Positions 32,629 through 40,783 of a stretch of 64,000 nucleotides of DNA are shown here, piece after piece. The notes below the pieces were generated by a model that worked only from the letters and a program-made list of their open reading frames with translations, was not told the DNA's origin and did not search any database. Each line of letters opens with the position of its first letter. The stretch's first letter is position 1. Source of the DNA: CAIWHR01 sp963713275 (GTDB lineage Bacteria > Pseudomonadota > Gammaproteobacteria > Burkholderiales > Casimicrobiaceae); contig CAVQLG010000006.1 in assembly GCA_963713275.1 (NCBI GenBank), positions 1 through 64,000 on the forward strand, in the 5' to 3' direction. Position numbers and translations under genes: made by a program.

Positions 32629-34514
32629 CGTGCCGCTCCACCGTGGTGTTTCGGTCGACAAGGTGCGCGCCCGCGTCGTCGCGCCCGGTCATCTGCCGCG
32701 CCGCGGCGAGCGCGCCGTCGAGGTCGAACGCGGGCGCGAACGTGAGCGAACGACAGCCGCCGCTCGTAGCTCGGGCGGAACTTCTTCAGCGTGTCGAACA
32801 GCGGGTTACAGGCGGTGTGGCCGAGACCGCAATGACTGGTCGCCTGCAGCACGCCCGCGATGTCGAGGATCTCGTTGAGATCGTACTGCGAGCCGTGTCC
32901 GGCGCCCAGCTTGTCCATGCAGTTCTTGAGCAGCGTCGTGCCGACCCGGCAGGGCGTGCAGAAGCCGCAGCTCTCGTGCGCGAAGAAGTGGCTGAAGTTG
33001 CGCGCGACCTCGAACATGTCGCGCTGCCGGTTGAACACCATGAACGAGCCGGCCGTGGGCACGTCCTCGAACGCGATCCGGCGCCCGAACTCGGTCTCGT
33101 CGAGACAGATGCCGGACGGTCCGGAGACCTGCACGGCCTGCGTCTTCTCGGCCCCGCAGTCCTCCAGCACGTCGCGGATGGACACGCCGAACGGGTATTC
33201 GTAGACGCCCGGCCGCGCGCAATCGCCGGACACCGAGAGCAGCTTCGTGCCCGCGGATTTCGCCGTCCCGAAGCTGCGGTACCAGTCGCCGCCGTGGATC
33301 GCGATCAGCGCGGCGGCGCAGAAGGTCTCGACGTTGTTGACGATCGTAGGCTGCTGCAGGTAGCCGTGCGTCACCGGGTAGGGCGGCCGGTTGCGCGGCA
33401 CGCCGCGGCGGCCCTCCAGCGACTCGATCAGCGCCGACTCCTCGCCGCAGACATACGCGCCGGCGCCCACGTGGACGTCGACGTCGAAGTCGAACCCAGG
33501 CTGGCCCATGATCCCGTGGCCGAGCAGATAGGCGTTGCGCCGGGCTTCGAGCACGTCCTGCAGCGGCTCGAGAAGGTGGCGGTACTCGCCCCGGAGATAG
33601 ACGAACCCCCGGCCGGCGCCGACGACGTAGGCGCACACGGTCATGCCTTCGATCACGAGGTCGGCGTAACGGGTGAGCAGGACGCGGTCCTTGAACGTCC
33701 CCGGCTCTCCTTCGTCCGCGTTGCAGACGACGTAGCGCATCTGCCCGAGCGCGCTGCGGCAGGCCTCCCACTTCAGGCCCGTGGTGAAGCCGGCGCCGCC
33801 GCGACCGCGCAGGTTGGACCGCTTGATCTCCTCCAGCGTCGCAACCGGGCCCTGCGGCGCGGCGAGCACCGCCTCGCGCCACGAGCGCTCGTTGACCGCG
33901 GTTTCCATCCCGGCGCGTGGCCCGCGGGCGATCGCCGCTCGGAGCGCGTCGCCCGGCTGCAGCGCGTGGTCGAGCAGGATGTCCTTGCGCCGGATGTGAT
34001 CGACGATCTCGAACAGCCCGGGCGGCCACTCCGGCACCGGGACCTGCGCGCGGATCAGCTCGACGATCGCGTCGAGCCGCTCCTCGGTGATCCGCGGTAT
34101 CGCAAAGCCGTTGACCAGGATCGCCGGGCCCTGGTCGCACAGCCCGGTGCACGAGGTCAGATCGGCGCGAACGAGCCCGTCCTCGGACGTCTTGCCGCGC
34201 TCGAGCCAAAGCCTGCGGCAGAAATAGTCGAACAGCCGCCCGCTGCCTTGCATCCGGTCGGTGATGTTGTCCGAGAAGAGCACCCGGTACCGGCCGGCGG
34301 GGCGCGTGTGCAGGAAGCTGTAGAACCCGGCCACGCCTTCGACCCGCGCCCGCGGCAAGCCCACCGCGGCCGCGATGGCCGTCAGCGCCTGCGGCGAGAT
34401 GTACCCGTACTGGGTCTGGACTTCGCGCAGGATCTGCACCAGGCGCGTCGGATCGCGCCGATGCCGATCGAGCGCGGCCTCGACGCCGGGGTCCGGCCGA
34501 TCTCCATTGGGCAT
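32625..34514 (-). CDS. hoxF: NAD-reducing hydrogenase diaphorase subunit HoxF
   Basis: A 629-codon protein. The first 165 residues are a NuoE-like thioredoxin-fold domain (LREVQTQYGYISPQALTAIA, VAGFYSFLHTRPAGRY, SCTGLCDQGPAILVN), fused as in the Ralstonia HoxF type. The rest is NuoF-like: RGRGGAGFTTGLKWE binds NADH, AGAYVCGEESALIESLEG binds FMN, and CGFCTPCRVGT with HCGLGHTACNP binds a 4Fe-4S cluster. The last 45 codons look wrong (Arg-rich); the next frame reads LTFAPAFDLDGALAAARQMTG, a better ending, so a single-base error near 32755 is likely. AGGAG lies before ATG 34514. First gene of hoxFUYHW. Confidence 0.93.
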   Translation of the reverse strand: MPNGDRPDPGVEAALDRHRRDPTRLVQILREVQTQYGYISPQALTAIAAAVGLPRARVEGVAGFYSFLHTRPAGRYRVLFSDNITDRMQGSGRLFDYFCRRLWLERGKTSEDGLVRADLTSCTGLCDQGPAILVNGFAIPRITEERLDAIVELIRAQVPVPEWPPGLFEIVDHIRRKDILLDHALQPGDALRAAIARGPRAGMETAVNERSWREAVLAAPQGPVATLEEIKRSNLRGRGGAGFTTGLKWEACRSALGQMRYVVCNADEGEPGTFKDRVLLTRYADLVIEGMTVCAYVVGAGRGFVYLRGEYRHLLEPLQDVLEARRNAYLLGHGIMGQPGFDFDVDVHVGAGAYVCGEESALIESLEGRRGVPRNRPPYPVTHGYLQQPTIVNNVETFCAAALIAIHGGDWYRSFGTAKSAGTKLLSVSGDCARPGVYEYPFGVSIRDVLEDCGAEKTQAVQVSGPSGICLDETEFGRRIAFEDVPTAGSFMVFNRQRDMFEVARNFSHFFAHESCGFCTPCRVGTTLLKNCMDKLGAGHGSQYDLNEILDIAGVLQATSHCGLGHTACNPLFDTLKKFRPSYERRLSFAHVRARVRPRRRARRGAADDRARRRGRAPCRPKHHGGAAR

Positions 34515-34579
34515 GCCAAATCTCCTCGCGCCACGGCCACGCCGTCGGCGCGTACCGAACCATCCCCGCCTGTCGGGCG

Positions 34580-35095
34580 CTACAGCCCCCTCTCGTCTGC
34601 AGATGATCCGCCTTGCGCGCCCGCGGGCACTTGACCTAGGACAAGCGCCAGGCGTCGCCAGGGCACCGGATGCTCCGGAGACACCGCCGGGAGGTCGACG
34701 AGCTGCAGGTGGATGTCCTCGTAAGGCATCATCCCCGGCTCCGGGAACTGCGTGGTGAACGGATACGGCGCGTCCTGCGCGTGCGACCCCGTGAGTCGCG
34801 CGTGCAGCAGCGACTTGCCCGCGTTCGGCGGCCCGACGAGGGCGATCTGCGCCGCCCCCTCGGGGCGCACGACCAGCGCCGGCCCACTGCGACTGCCGCC
34901 TTTGGGGCCATGCTCGAGCTCGCCGGTGAGGTCCTTGACCCTTGCCTTGATGTCGGCCTGCAGATGCTCGGTGCCCTTGTGCTTGGGGATCACGCGCAGC
35001 ATTTCGCGCAGGTGCAGCAGACGTTCCTTCGGGTCGCGCGCCTTGCGGTACGCAGCTTCGGCGAGCTTGTACTCGGGACTGAGGTTGGCGGGCAT
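34580..35095 (-). CDS. DRG/Obg-like GTPase, truncated
   Basis: A 171-residue protein beginning MPANLSPEYKLAEAAYRKARDPKERLLHLREML, then IPKHKGTEHLQADIKARVKDLT, the G1 loop ALVGPPNAGKSLLHARLTG, the G2 TTQFPEPGM and the G3 QLVDLPAVSPEHP. Full-length relatives continue for about 150 residues with the G4 and G5 motifs. Here the sequence becomes unrelated after HPVPW and stops at 34580, so the guanine-specificity part is missing. Likely a remnant; its 3' end overlaps the hoxF upstream region. Confidence 0.72.
   Translation of the reverse strand: MPANLSPEYKLAEAAYRKARDPKERLLHLREMLRVIPKHKGTEHLQADIKARVKDLTGELEHGPKGGSRSGPALVVRPEGAAQIALVGPPNAGKSLLHARLTGSHAQDAPYPFTTQFPEPGMMPYEDIHLQLVDLPAVSPEHPVPWRRLALVLGQVPAGAQGGSSADERGL
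34631..34644 (-). promoter_or_regulatory. FNR/CRP-like palindrome upstream of hoxF
   Basis: TTGACCTAGGACAA (plus strand), close to the TTGAT-N4-ATCAA FNR box; on the minus strand it is followed by GGATCATCT with a possible -10 (GATCAT, 34617-34612). It lies 117 bp before the hoxF start and suggests control by oxygen or redox state. The spacing to the candidate -10 is not ideal. Confidence 0.4.
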
Positions 35096-35111
35096 GGCGC
35101 AAGCACGCGCC

Positions 35112-35495
35112 TCAGCGGTCGCCGGGCCACCAGCGCGCGTGACGGAACGATGCCGGCGCGTGGGCGAAGAGCACCGACCAGGCAACGATCAGCCAGTACA
35201 GCGGCCGCCGCCAGGCCGCGTCACCGGCCATCCACACGACGACGCCAAGCTTCAAGACCAGCGCGATGCCCGACCACTCCCACAGCAGCCCGGGCCTCGC
35301 CCAGAGATCGAACGCGAGGATCGCCACGCCCGTCGCCAGCAGCCACGCCGCCTGCTCGTGGGCAGCCAGCGGCGCACCCAGCAGCGACGCACCCAGGCCG
35401 ATGACGGCGAACAGATGCGCGCCGCGCAGGATCACGCTCATCCAGCGCAGCACCGGCGTGCGCGGGCGCGCCGCGGGCCCGGTCGCGAACTTCAT
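35112..35495 (-). CDS. Hypothetical membrane protein
   Basis: A 127-residue protein with three or four hydrophobic segments (LFAVIGLGASLLGAPLAA, AAWLLATGVAILAFDLWA, WSGIALVLKLGVVVWMAG, LYWLIVAWSVLFAH). I do not recognise the family. A conserved-looking feature is the His in GAHLFAVIG and the HAPASFRHARWW tail. It follows the GTPase fragment by 16 bp in the same direction. Function unknown. Confidence 0.65.
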   Translation of the reverse strand: MKFATGPAARPRTPVLRWMSVILRGAHLFAVIGLGASLLGAPLAAHEQAAWLLATGVAILAFDLWARPGLLWEWSGIALVLKLGVVVWMAGDAAWRRPLYWLIVAWSVLFAHAPASFRHARWWPGDR

Positions 35496-35681
35496 GACCG
35501 ACCGTCTCCCGAGCGTGGCCACCGCAGCTGCGGGACGCGCATCCGGTCCCCGCCCCGCCGGCAAACGCGCGGCGCGACCTACGTGCCGCGCCGCCTGCGG
35601 CGGCGCCCGACCTCGGCGCGCGCGTCCTGCTGGTCCGAAGGTCCAGGGGACGCGACGCCGCGGAAGTCGCGAAGAGCCCGA

Positions 35682-35916
35682 TCAGCCCTCGTACTTGAAC
35701 GACAGCGAGACCCGCACCCGATAAGCAACGATCTTGCCGTCCTCGATCTTGATGTCGAGCTTGCTCACTTCGGCGATGCGCAGGTCGCGCAGCGTCCCGG
35801 CCGCGGCCTCGACGGCGTGTCTCGCGGCGTCTTCCCACGACACGGCTGCTCGTGCCGATGATCTCGGTGACGCGATACACACCGGATTCCGTGCTTGCCT
35901 TGCTCTTCTTCGCCAT
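35682..35916 (-). CDS. Dodecin family protein (single-base insertion)
   Basis: Dodecins are small flavin-storing dodecamers. Frame 1 gives MAKKSKASTESGVYRVTEIIGTSS; after one extra base near 35840 frame 2 gives SWEDAARHAVEAAAGTLRDL then RIAEVSKLDIKIEDGKIVAYRVRVSLSFKYEG, the family core with the flavin-stacking Trp of SWEDA. The span is 235 bp, one base over 78 codons. An intact 77-residue protein is likely once the extra base is removed. Confidence 0.85.
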
Positions 35917-36160
35917 GACTTCCCCCTTGCGATGGACGGGCGCCGGACCCGCTCCCGCGCCCCGAGCGCTCATCATAAGCGCGTCGTTGCGAATGCGCCA
36001 TGCTTATCGCACGTCGATCGCACGCCGCCCGCGTACCGACCGTGCGTCGCATCGCGGCGCCCAGCAACGACGAATCCCCGCGTAAAGCGGAGATGTCGCG
36101 GCCCGCACGCCGTGGCAGACAATGGCGAGCGTTGCTCACCCGCGCCCGAGAAGAGCCCCG

Positions 36161-38131
36161 ATGGCATTGCTGCAGCTGACCGACGAGCAGGTACGCACCT
36201 GGACCCGGGCGCAGAAGGACGCGTGGTGGCTCGAGAACGTCTTTCGCGGCGACATGCCGCAGCTGACACTGCGCTCGGCGATCACCGGCTTCCTGCTCGG
36301 CGGGGTGCTCGCCGCGACCGCACTCTACATCGCCGCCAAGACGGGCATCGCGATCGGCGTCGGCCTCACCTCGGTCATCCTCGCCTTCGCGGTCTACCGG
36401 ATCATGCACGGCGCGGGCCTCGCCTCGGACTTCACCATCCTCGAGAACAACTGCACGCAGTCGATCGCCACCGCCGCCGGCTACATGGTCGCGCCGATGA
36501 TCTCGAGCCTGGCCGCGTACATGCTGGTCACCGACCGGATCATCCCGTGGTGGCACATGGTGACGTGGATGTGCGTGGTGTCGATCATCGGCGTGCTGCT
36601 CGCCTTTCCGATGAAGCGGCGTTTCGTCAACGACGAGCAGCTGCCGTTCCCCGAAGGCCGCGCCAGCGGCGTGGTGCTCGACGCGCTCTACACCGGCTCG
36701 GCGAGCGAAGGCATGTTCAAGGCGCGCCTGCTGGGCGCCACCGCGCTGTGCACGGGCCTCTACCAGGCCGTCGTCAGCGACGGCTGGATGAGACTGCTGC
36801 AGTTCAAGATCCTTCGCCTGCACCAGTGGGCGGGAATGAAGGAGCCGTGGACGTTCCACGAGCGGCTTGACGCCTACTACTACGCGGCGGTCGGCAAGGC
36901 GACCCAGTACATCCCGACCCTCCTCGGCACCGACATCCGCGTGCTCGGCCTGCGCCTCACCCTCGACGCGGCGATGCTGGGCGTCGGCGGCCTGATGGGC
37001 ATCGCGGTCGCGACCAGCTGCCTGCTCGGCGGGTTCATCAACTTCGTCGTCCTGGCGCCGATCATGATCGAGGCCGGCGACATCGCCGCCCGCGTGGGGC
37101 CGACCGGCGCGACCGTGCCCATATCGCGTGCCGAGATCGTCAACCAGTGGTCGCTGTGGTGGGGCGTGACGATGATGGTGGTCGGGTCGCTCACCAGCCT
37201 CCTCGGCCGGCCGGAGATCTTCAAGGGTCTGTTCCGGCGCCGGGCGCCGCAGGGGGGCACCGACGTCCTCGCGCACATCGAGTTCCCGCTCTGGATCTCG
37301 GCCGTGGGGATTCCCGTCTTCAGCGTGCTGGGCGCGTGGACGACCCATGTCTTCTTCGGCGTGCCGTGGCTGCTCGCGTTCATCTGCCTGCCGCTCATCT
37401 TCGTGCTCTCGGTCATCTGCACCCACTCGATGGCGCTCACCTCGTGGACGCCGACCGGCGCGCTGTCCAAGATCACCCAGTTCACGATGGGCGCGATCGA
37501 CCGCAGCAACCCGGCGAGCAACCTGATCCCGGCGGGCATGACGGCGGAGATCGCCTCGAACGCGGCGAACCTCCTGTCCGACATCAAGCCCGGCTACATG
37601 CTCGGCGGCAAGCCGCGCCAGCAGGCGATCGGCCACGTCATCGGCATCTTCGCGGGGGCGATCGCCTGCGTGCCGCTCTTCTTCCTCCTCTTCCTGCAGC
37701 CCGACGCCAACGGCGTGCGGTCGGTGTCGACGATGGTCTCCGACAGCTTCGCGTTTCCCGCAGCGCTGCAGTGGAAGGGCGTCGCCGAGCTGATCGCCAA
37801 GGGGCTGAGCGCGCTGCCGCGTTCGGCGATCGTGTCGATGGTCGTCGCCGCGGTCGCCGCGGTGGCGATCGAGGTCGCGCGGATGGCCACGCGCGGACGC
37901 TTTCCGCTGTCCGCGGTGTCGATCGGGCTCGGCGTCGTGCTGCCGCCGGAGTCGACCTTCGCGATGTGGCTGGGCGCGGTCGTCTTCTGGGCGATGGCGC
38001 GCAGGCATCCGACCCCCGGCAGTGCGGGCAACCGGTTTTGGGTCGACGGCATGGAGCCGATCTGCGCGGGCCTCATCTCCGGCTCGGCGCTGATGGGCAT
38101 CGGCAACGCGATCGTCAACGTCCTGCTGTAG
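36161..38131 (+). CDS. OPT-family oligopeptide transporter
   Basis: A 656-residue integral membrane protein with about 14-16 hydrophobic helices. OPT family blocks are clear: LTLRSAITGFLLGGVLAATALYIAAKTG near the start, the LENNCTQSIATAAGYM loop, FPEGRASGVVLDALYTG, and the repeat-like ATSCLLGGFINFVVLAPIMI. These proton-linked carriers import peptides or metal chelates. The start at 36161 follows a GAAGAGCCCCG leader; an in-frame start at 36122 is also possible. Stands alone. Confidence 0.9.
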   Translation: MALLQLTDEQVRTWTRAQKDAWWLENVFRGDMPQLTLRSAITGFLLGGVLAATALYIAAKTGIAIGVGLTSVILAFAVYRIMHGAGLASDFTILENNCTQSIATAAGYMVAPMISSLAAYMLVTDRIIPWWHMVTWMCVVSIIGVLLAFPMKRRFVNDEQLPFPEGRASGVVLDALYTGSASEGMFKARLLGATALCTGLYQAVVSDGWMRLLQFKILRLHQWAGMKEPWTFHERLDAYYYAAVGKATQYIPTLLGTDIRVLGLRLTLDAAMLGVGGLMGIAVATSCLLGGFINFVVLAPIMIEAGDIAARVGPTGATVPISRAEIVNQWSLWWGVTMMVVGSLTSLLGRPEIFKGLFRRRAPQGGTDVLAHIEFPLWISAVGIPVFSVLGAWTTHVFFGVPWLLAFICLPLIFVLSVICTHSMALTSWTPTGALSKITQFTMGAIDRSNPASNLIPAGMTAEIASNAANLLSDIKPGYMLGGKPRQQAIGHVIGIFAGAIACVPLFFLLFLQPDANGVRSVSTMVSDSFAFPAALQWKGVAELIAKGLSALPRSAIVSMVVAAVAAVAIEVARMATRGRFPLSAVSIGLGVVLPPESTFAMWLGAVVFWAMARRHPTPGSAGNRFWVDGMEPICAGLISGSALMGIGNAIVNVLL

Positions 38132-38266
38132 CGGCCGGCCGGGGCACTCCGGTGAGACCCGCGCGCACACGATCACCCCCAGCGGCCCGCCCCGCCCCGG
38201 AGAAAAGAGCTGCGGCGCACCGGTCGGGCCGTTGGCGGCGCCACCACGCGCCGCAGTGCCACGGTA

Positions 38267-38881
38267 TCAGGCGCTCGCGTGGGGAGGGGTCCGCCAACGC
38301 CGCAGCGACCGGCCCTCCGCCTCCAGCCACAGGCACTCGCCGTTCTTGGGCTTCACGTGCAGGATGGTCTGGCGCGCCAGGCCGTCTGCCTCGCGGGCGA
38401 TGACGTCCATCGACCAGCCATGCGTGATCGCCAGGACGCGCTCCCCGCCATGCCGCGCCGCGATGTCTGCCATCGCGCCCAGGACCCGGTCGGCGAATTC
38501 GTCCATCGACTCGCCATCGGCGAACGCGCCCGCCGGGTTGCGCTGCAGGATCTTCTGGTACAGATTCGGATTCATCTCGGCGAGCTCGGCCTTGGGGATT
38601 CCCTGGATGAGGCCGAAATGCCGCTCCTTCAGTCCGGCGTGCTCGGCCGGCGCCGGCAGGCCGAGCCGCGCCGCGATGATGTCCGCGGTTTCGCGCGAGC
38701 GGGCGAGCGGGCTCGTGTGCACGGCGGCGATGCCCGCGTCCGCCAGCTTGTCGCCAAGCGCGCTCGCCTGGCGCCGGCCGACATCGTTCAGCGGAACGTC
38801 GATCCAGCCCTGCAGGATGCCCGACATGTTCCAGTCGGTCTCGCCGTGCCGGACGACGCACACGAAAGCGGGATGGTCCAT
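38267..38881 (-). CDS. Histidine phosphatase family protein
   Basis: A 204-residue phosphoglycerate-mutase-like phosphatase. The phospho-acceptor motif is VVRHGETDWNMSGILQGWIDVPLNDVG. Further conserved pieces are SPLARSRETADII, LKERHFGLIQG and the second catalytic His in VLAITHGWSMDVI. This is the GpmB/CobC-like group; the substrate (a phosphosugar or alpha-ribazole phosphate) cannot be read from sequence. Confidence 0.9.
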   Translation of the reverse strand: MDHPAFVCVVRHGETDWNMSGILQGWIDVPLNDVGRRQASALGDKLADAGIAAVHTSPLARSRETADIIAARLGLPAPAEHAGLKERHFGLIQGIPKAELAEMNPNLYQKILQRNPAGAFADGESMDEFADRVLGAMADIAARHGGERVLAITHGWSMDVIAREADGLARQTILHVKPKNGECLWLEAEGRSLRRWRTPPHASA

Positions 38882-38951
38882 GCGCGGGCGATTCCAGGCG
38901 TCGATTCGAGGGCGACCGGCCCGGGAGCGGCCCCAGGGTGTCCGAACGCCT

Positions 38952-39764
38952 TCAGTCCTTGAACTCGGGCGCACGCCGTTCCATCCCCGCCCGGCCCGCC
39001 TCGCCGAGGTCGGCGGACAGCAGCATGGCCGCATTCCACGTCGCCACGTAGTTGAGTCCGTCCGCAATCGAGTGATCGCGCGCGTAGTTGAGCATCTCCT
39101 TGCAGCCGCGCATCGCCAGCGGCGACTTCGCCGCGATTGCCCGCGCGACGTCCAGCACGCCTTGCTGCAGGGCCTCGGGGGTTTCGTAGCAGCGGTTCAC
39201 CAGACGGATCGCCTGCGCCTCCACGCCGTCGACGCGGCGCCCCGTGTACGCCAGTTCCCGTGCCAGCCCGTCGCCGACGAGCCGCGGCAAGCGCTGCAGC
39301 GTGCCCAGGTCGGCGGTCATCCCGACGTCGATCTCCTTGACGCTGAAGTACGCGTTGGCCGAGCAGTAGCGAATGTCGCAGGCGGCGATCAGGTCCACGC
39401 CCCCGCCGATGCACGGCCCCTGCACCGCGGCCAACACCGGCTTGCGGCAGCGCTCGATGGCCGTCAGCGTGTCCTGCAGGTCGAGCACGAGACGGCGCAG
39501 CTTCTCGCGGGCTCGGCCCTCGCAGTCGTCGCGCACCTGCTCGCCGATCCCCGCGAGCAGCGCGAGATCGATGCCGGCGGAAAAATACTTGCCGCGGCCG
39601 GTGACGATGCCGACCCTCGCCGCCGGGGTCTCGTCGAGCCACGCCATCGCCCGGCGGATCTCCTGCCACATCGCCAGCGTGAACGCATTGGCCTTCTCGG
39701 GGCGATCGAGCGCGACCGTGGCGATGCCGTCGGCCAGCGCGACGGCGAGTGTGGTGTACTCCAT
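38952..39764 (-). CDS. Enoyl-CoA hydratase/isomerase (crotonase) family
   Basis: A 270-residue crotonase-fold enzyme. RPEKANAFTLAMWQEI and GRGKYFSAGIDLALLAG form the first half of the CoA pocket; GPCIGGGVDLIAACDIRYCSANAYFSVKEIDVGMTADLGTLQRLP is the core. The acidic pair in KEIDVGMTADLG matches the delta3,5-delta2,4-dienoyl-CoA isomerase type rather than a plain hydratase. It probably helps degrade unsaturated fatty acids. Separated by 6 bp from terC. Confidence 0.85.
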   Translation of the reverse strand: MEYTTLAVALADGIATVALDRPEKANAFTLAMWQEIRRAMAWLDETPAARVGIVTGRGKYFSAGIDLALLAGIGEQVRDDCEGRAREKLRRLVLDLQDTLTAIERCRKPVLAAVQGPCIGGGVDLIAACDIRYCSANAYFSVKEIDVGMTADLGTLQRLPRLVGDGLARELAYTGRRVDGVEAQAIRLVNRCYETPEALQQGVLDVARAIAAKSPLAMRGCKEMLNYARDHSIADGLNYVATWNAAMLLSADLGEAGRAGMERRAPEFKD

Positions 39765-39770
39765 GCGGGT

Positions 39771-40526
39771 TCAGTCCTCGGCTTCGCGGGTATAGGGCTC
39801 GCGCAGCGCGACCGGCGCGGCGCGCTTCTTGTGCATGCGGAGGTTGAGCATCTCGACGGCGACGGAGAACGCCATCGCGAAATAGATGTACCCCTTGGGC
39901 ACCTTCTGCCCGAGCCCCTCGGCAACCAGCGCGACGCCCACGACCAGCAGGAACGAAAGCGCCAGCATCTTGATCGTCGGATGGTCGGACACGAACCGCC
40001 CGATCGCCGAGGCGAACAGCATCATCATTCCGACCGAGGCGACGACGGCGGCGATCATCACCGCGAGGTTGTCGACCATGCCGATCGCCGTGATGATCGA
40101 ATCGAGCGAGAACACGATGTCGATGACGATGATCTGCAGGATGATCGCGGTGAACGTCGCGCGCACCGCGCTCGACACCTCGCCCTCCATGCCTTCGAGC
40201 AGCTGGTGGATCTCGTGCGTGCTCTTCCACAGCAGGAACAGCCCGCCGGAGATCAGAATGATGTCGCGCCCCGAGATGCCCTTTCCCAGCACGCTGAAGA
40301 GCGGCGCCGTGAGCCCCACGAGCCACGACAGCACGATCAGCAGCGCGATGCGCATGAACATCGCCAGGAACAGGCCGATCCGGCGGGCTCTCTCGCGCTG
40401 CGCGCCGGGCAGCCGGTCGACCAGGATCGAAATGAAGATGACGTTGTCGATCCCCAGCACCAGCTCCAGGGCCGTCAGCGTGACGAACGCGACCCACACC
40501 TGCGGATCGGCGAGCAAGGTCAGCAT
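39771..40526 (-). CDS. TerC family integral membrane protein
   Basis: A 251-residue protein with about seven membrane helices and the TerC signatures LELVLGIDNVIFISI and IIVIDIVFSLDSIITAIGM, where the paired acidic residues in helices are thought to move metal ions. Members relate to tellurite resistance or manganese export. It heads a convergent block upstream of the crotonase gene. No CBS domain is attached. Confidence 0.9.
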   Translation of the reverse strand: MLTLLADPQVWVAFVTLTALELVLGIDNVIFISILVDRLPGAQRERARRIGLFLAMFMRIALLIVLSWLVGLTAPLFSVLGKGISGRDIILISGGLFLLWKSTHEIHQLLEGMEGEVSSAVRATFTAIILQIIVIDIVFSLDSIITAIGMVDNLAVMIAAVVASVGMMMLFASAIGRFVSDHPTIKMLALSFLLVVGVALVAEGLGQKVPKGYIYFAMAFSVAVEMLNLRMHKKRAAPVALREPYTREAED

Positions 40527-40678
40527 GTTGATCGAAGCGCGGCCCGGCTGCGGGCGAGAGCGGTTGCGACGCGATCGGCAATTATACCGATACCGGCGCC
40601 GCCGGCCCGGCGCCCGCGCCGCGCCGGCGCAGCGCGGCCCGCGACGGCCGCCGCCCGGGGGTGATCCGAGGGTCGTGC

Positions 40679-40719
40679 TTGACGCGGATCAAATCCTCCG
40701 CCGCTGCCGCGCCTAATAT
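40679..40719 (+). promoter_or_regulatory. FNR-type box and promoter for the acyltransferase operon
   Basis: TTGACGCGGATCAA (40679-40692) differs by one base from the FNR/ANR consensus TTGAT-N4-ATCAA. A -10 box TAATAT lies at 40714-40719. A start site near 40726 would put the box centre about 40 bp upstream, the class II activating position. It controls the WS/DGAT and uspA genes, pointing to induction under low oxygen. Confidence 0.65.
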
Positions 40720-40783
40720 CAGCGGTTGACCGTCGGGCGGAAGCGCTCGGGCGGGATTCGGTCCGATTCACGAGGGGCAGGTC

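Noticed and set aside
34580..34644. Functional full GTPase ending at 34580
   Set aside because: The sequence after the G3 motif is unrelated to the family, and G4/G5 are missing, so the last 30 codons are read-through of non-GTPase DNA.
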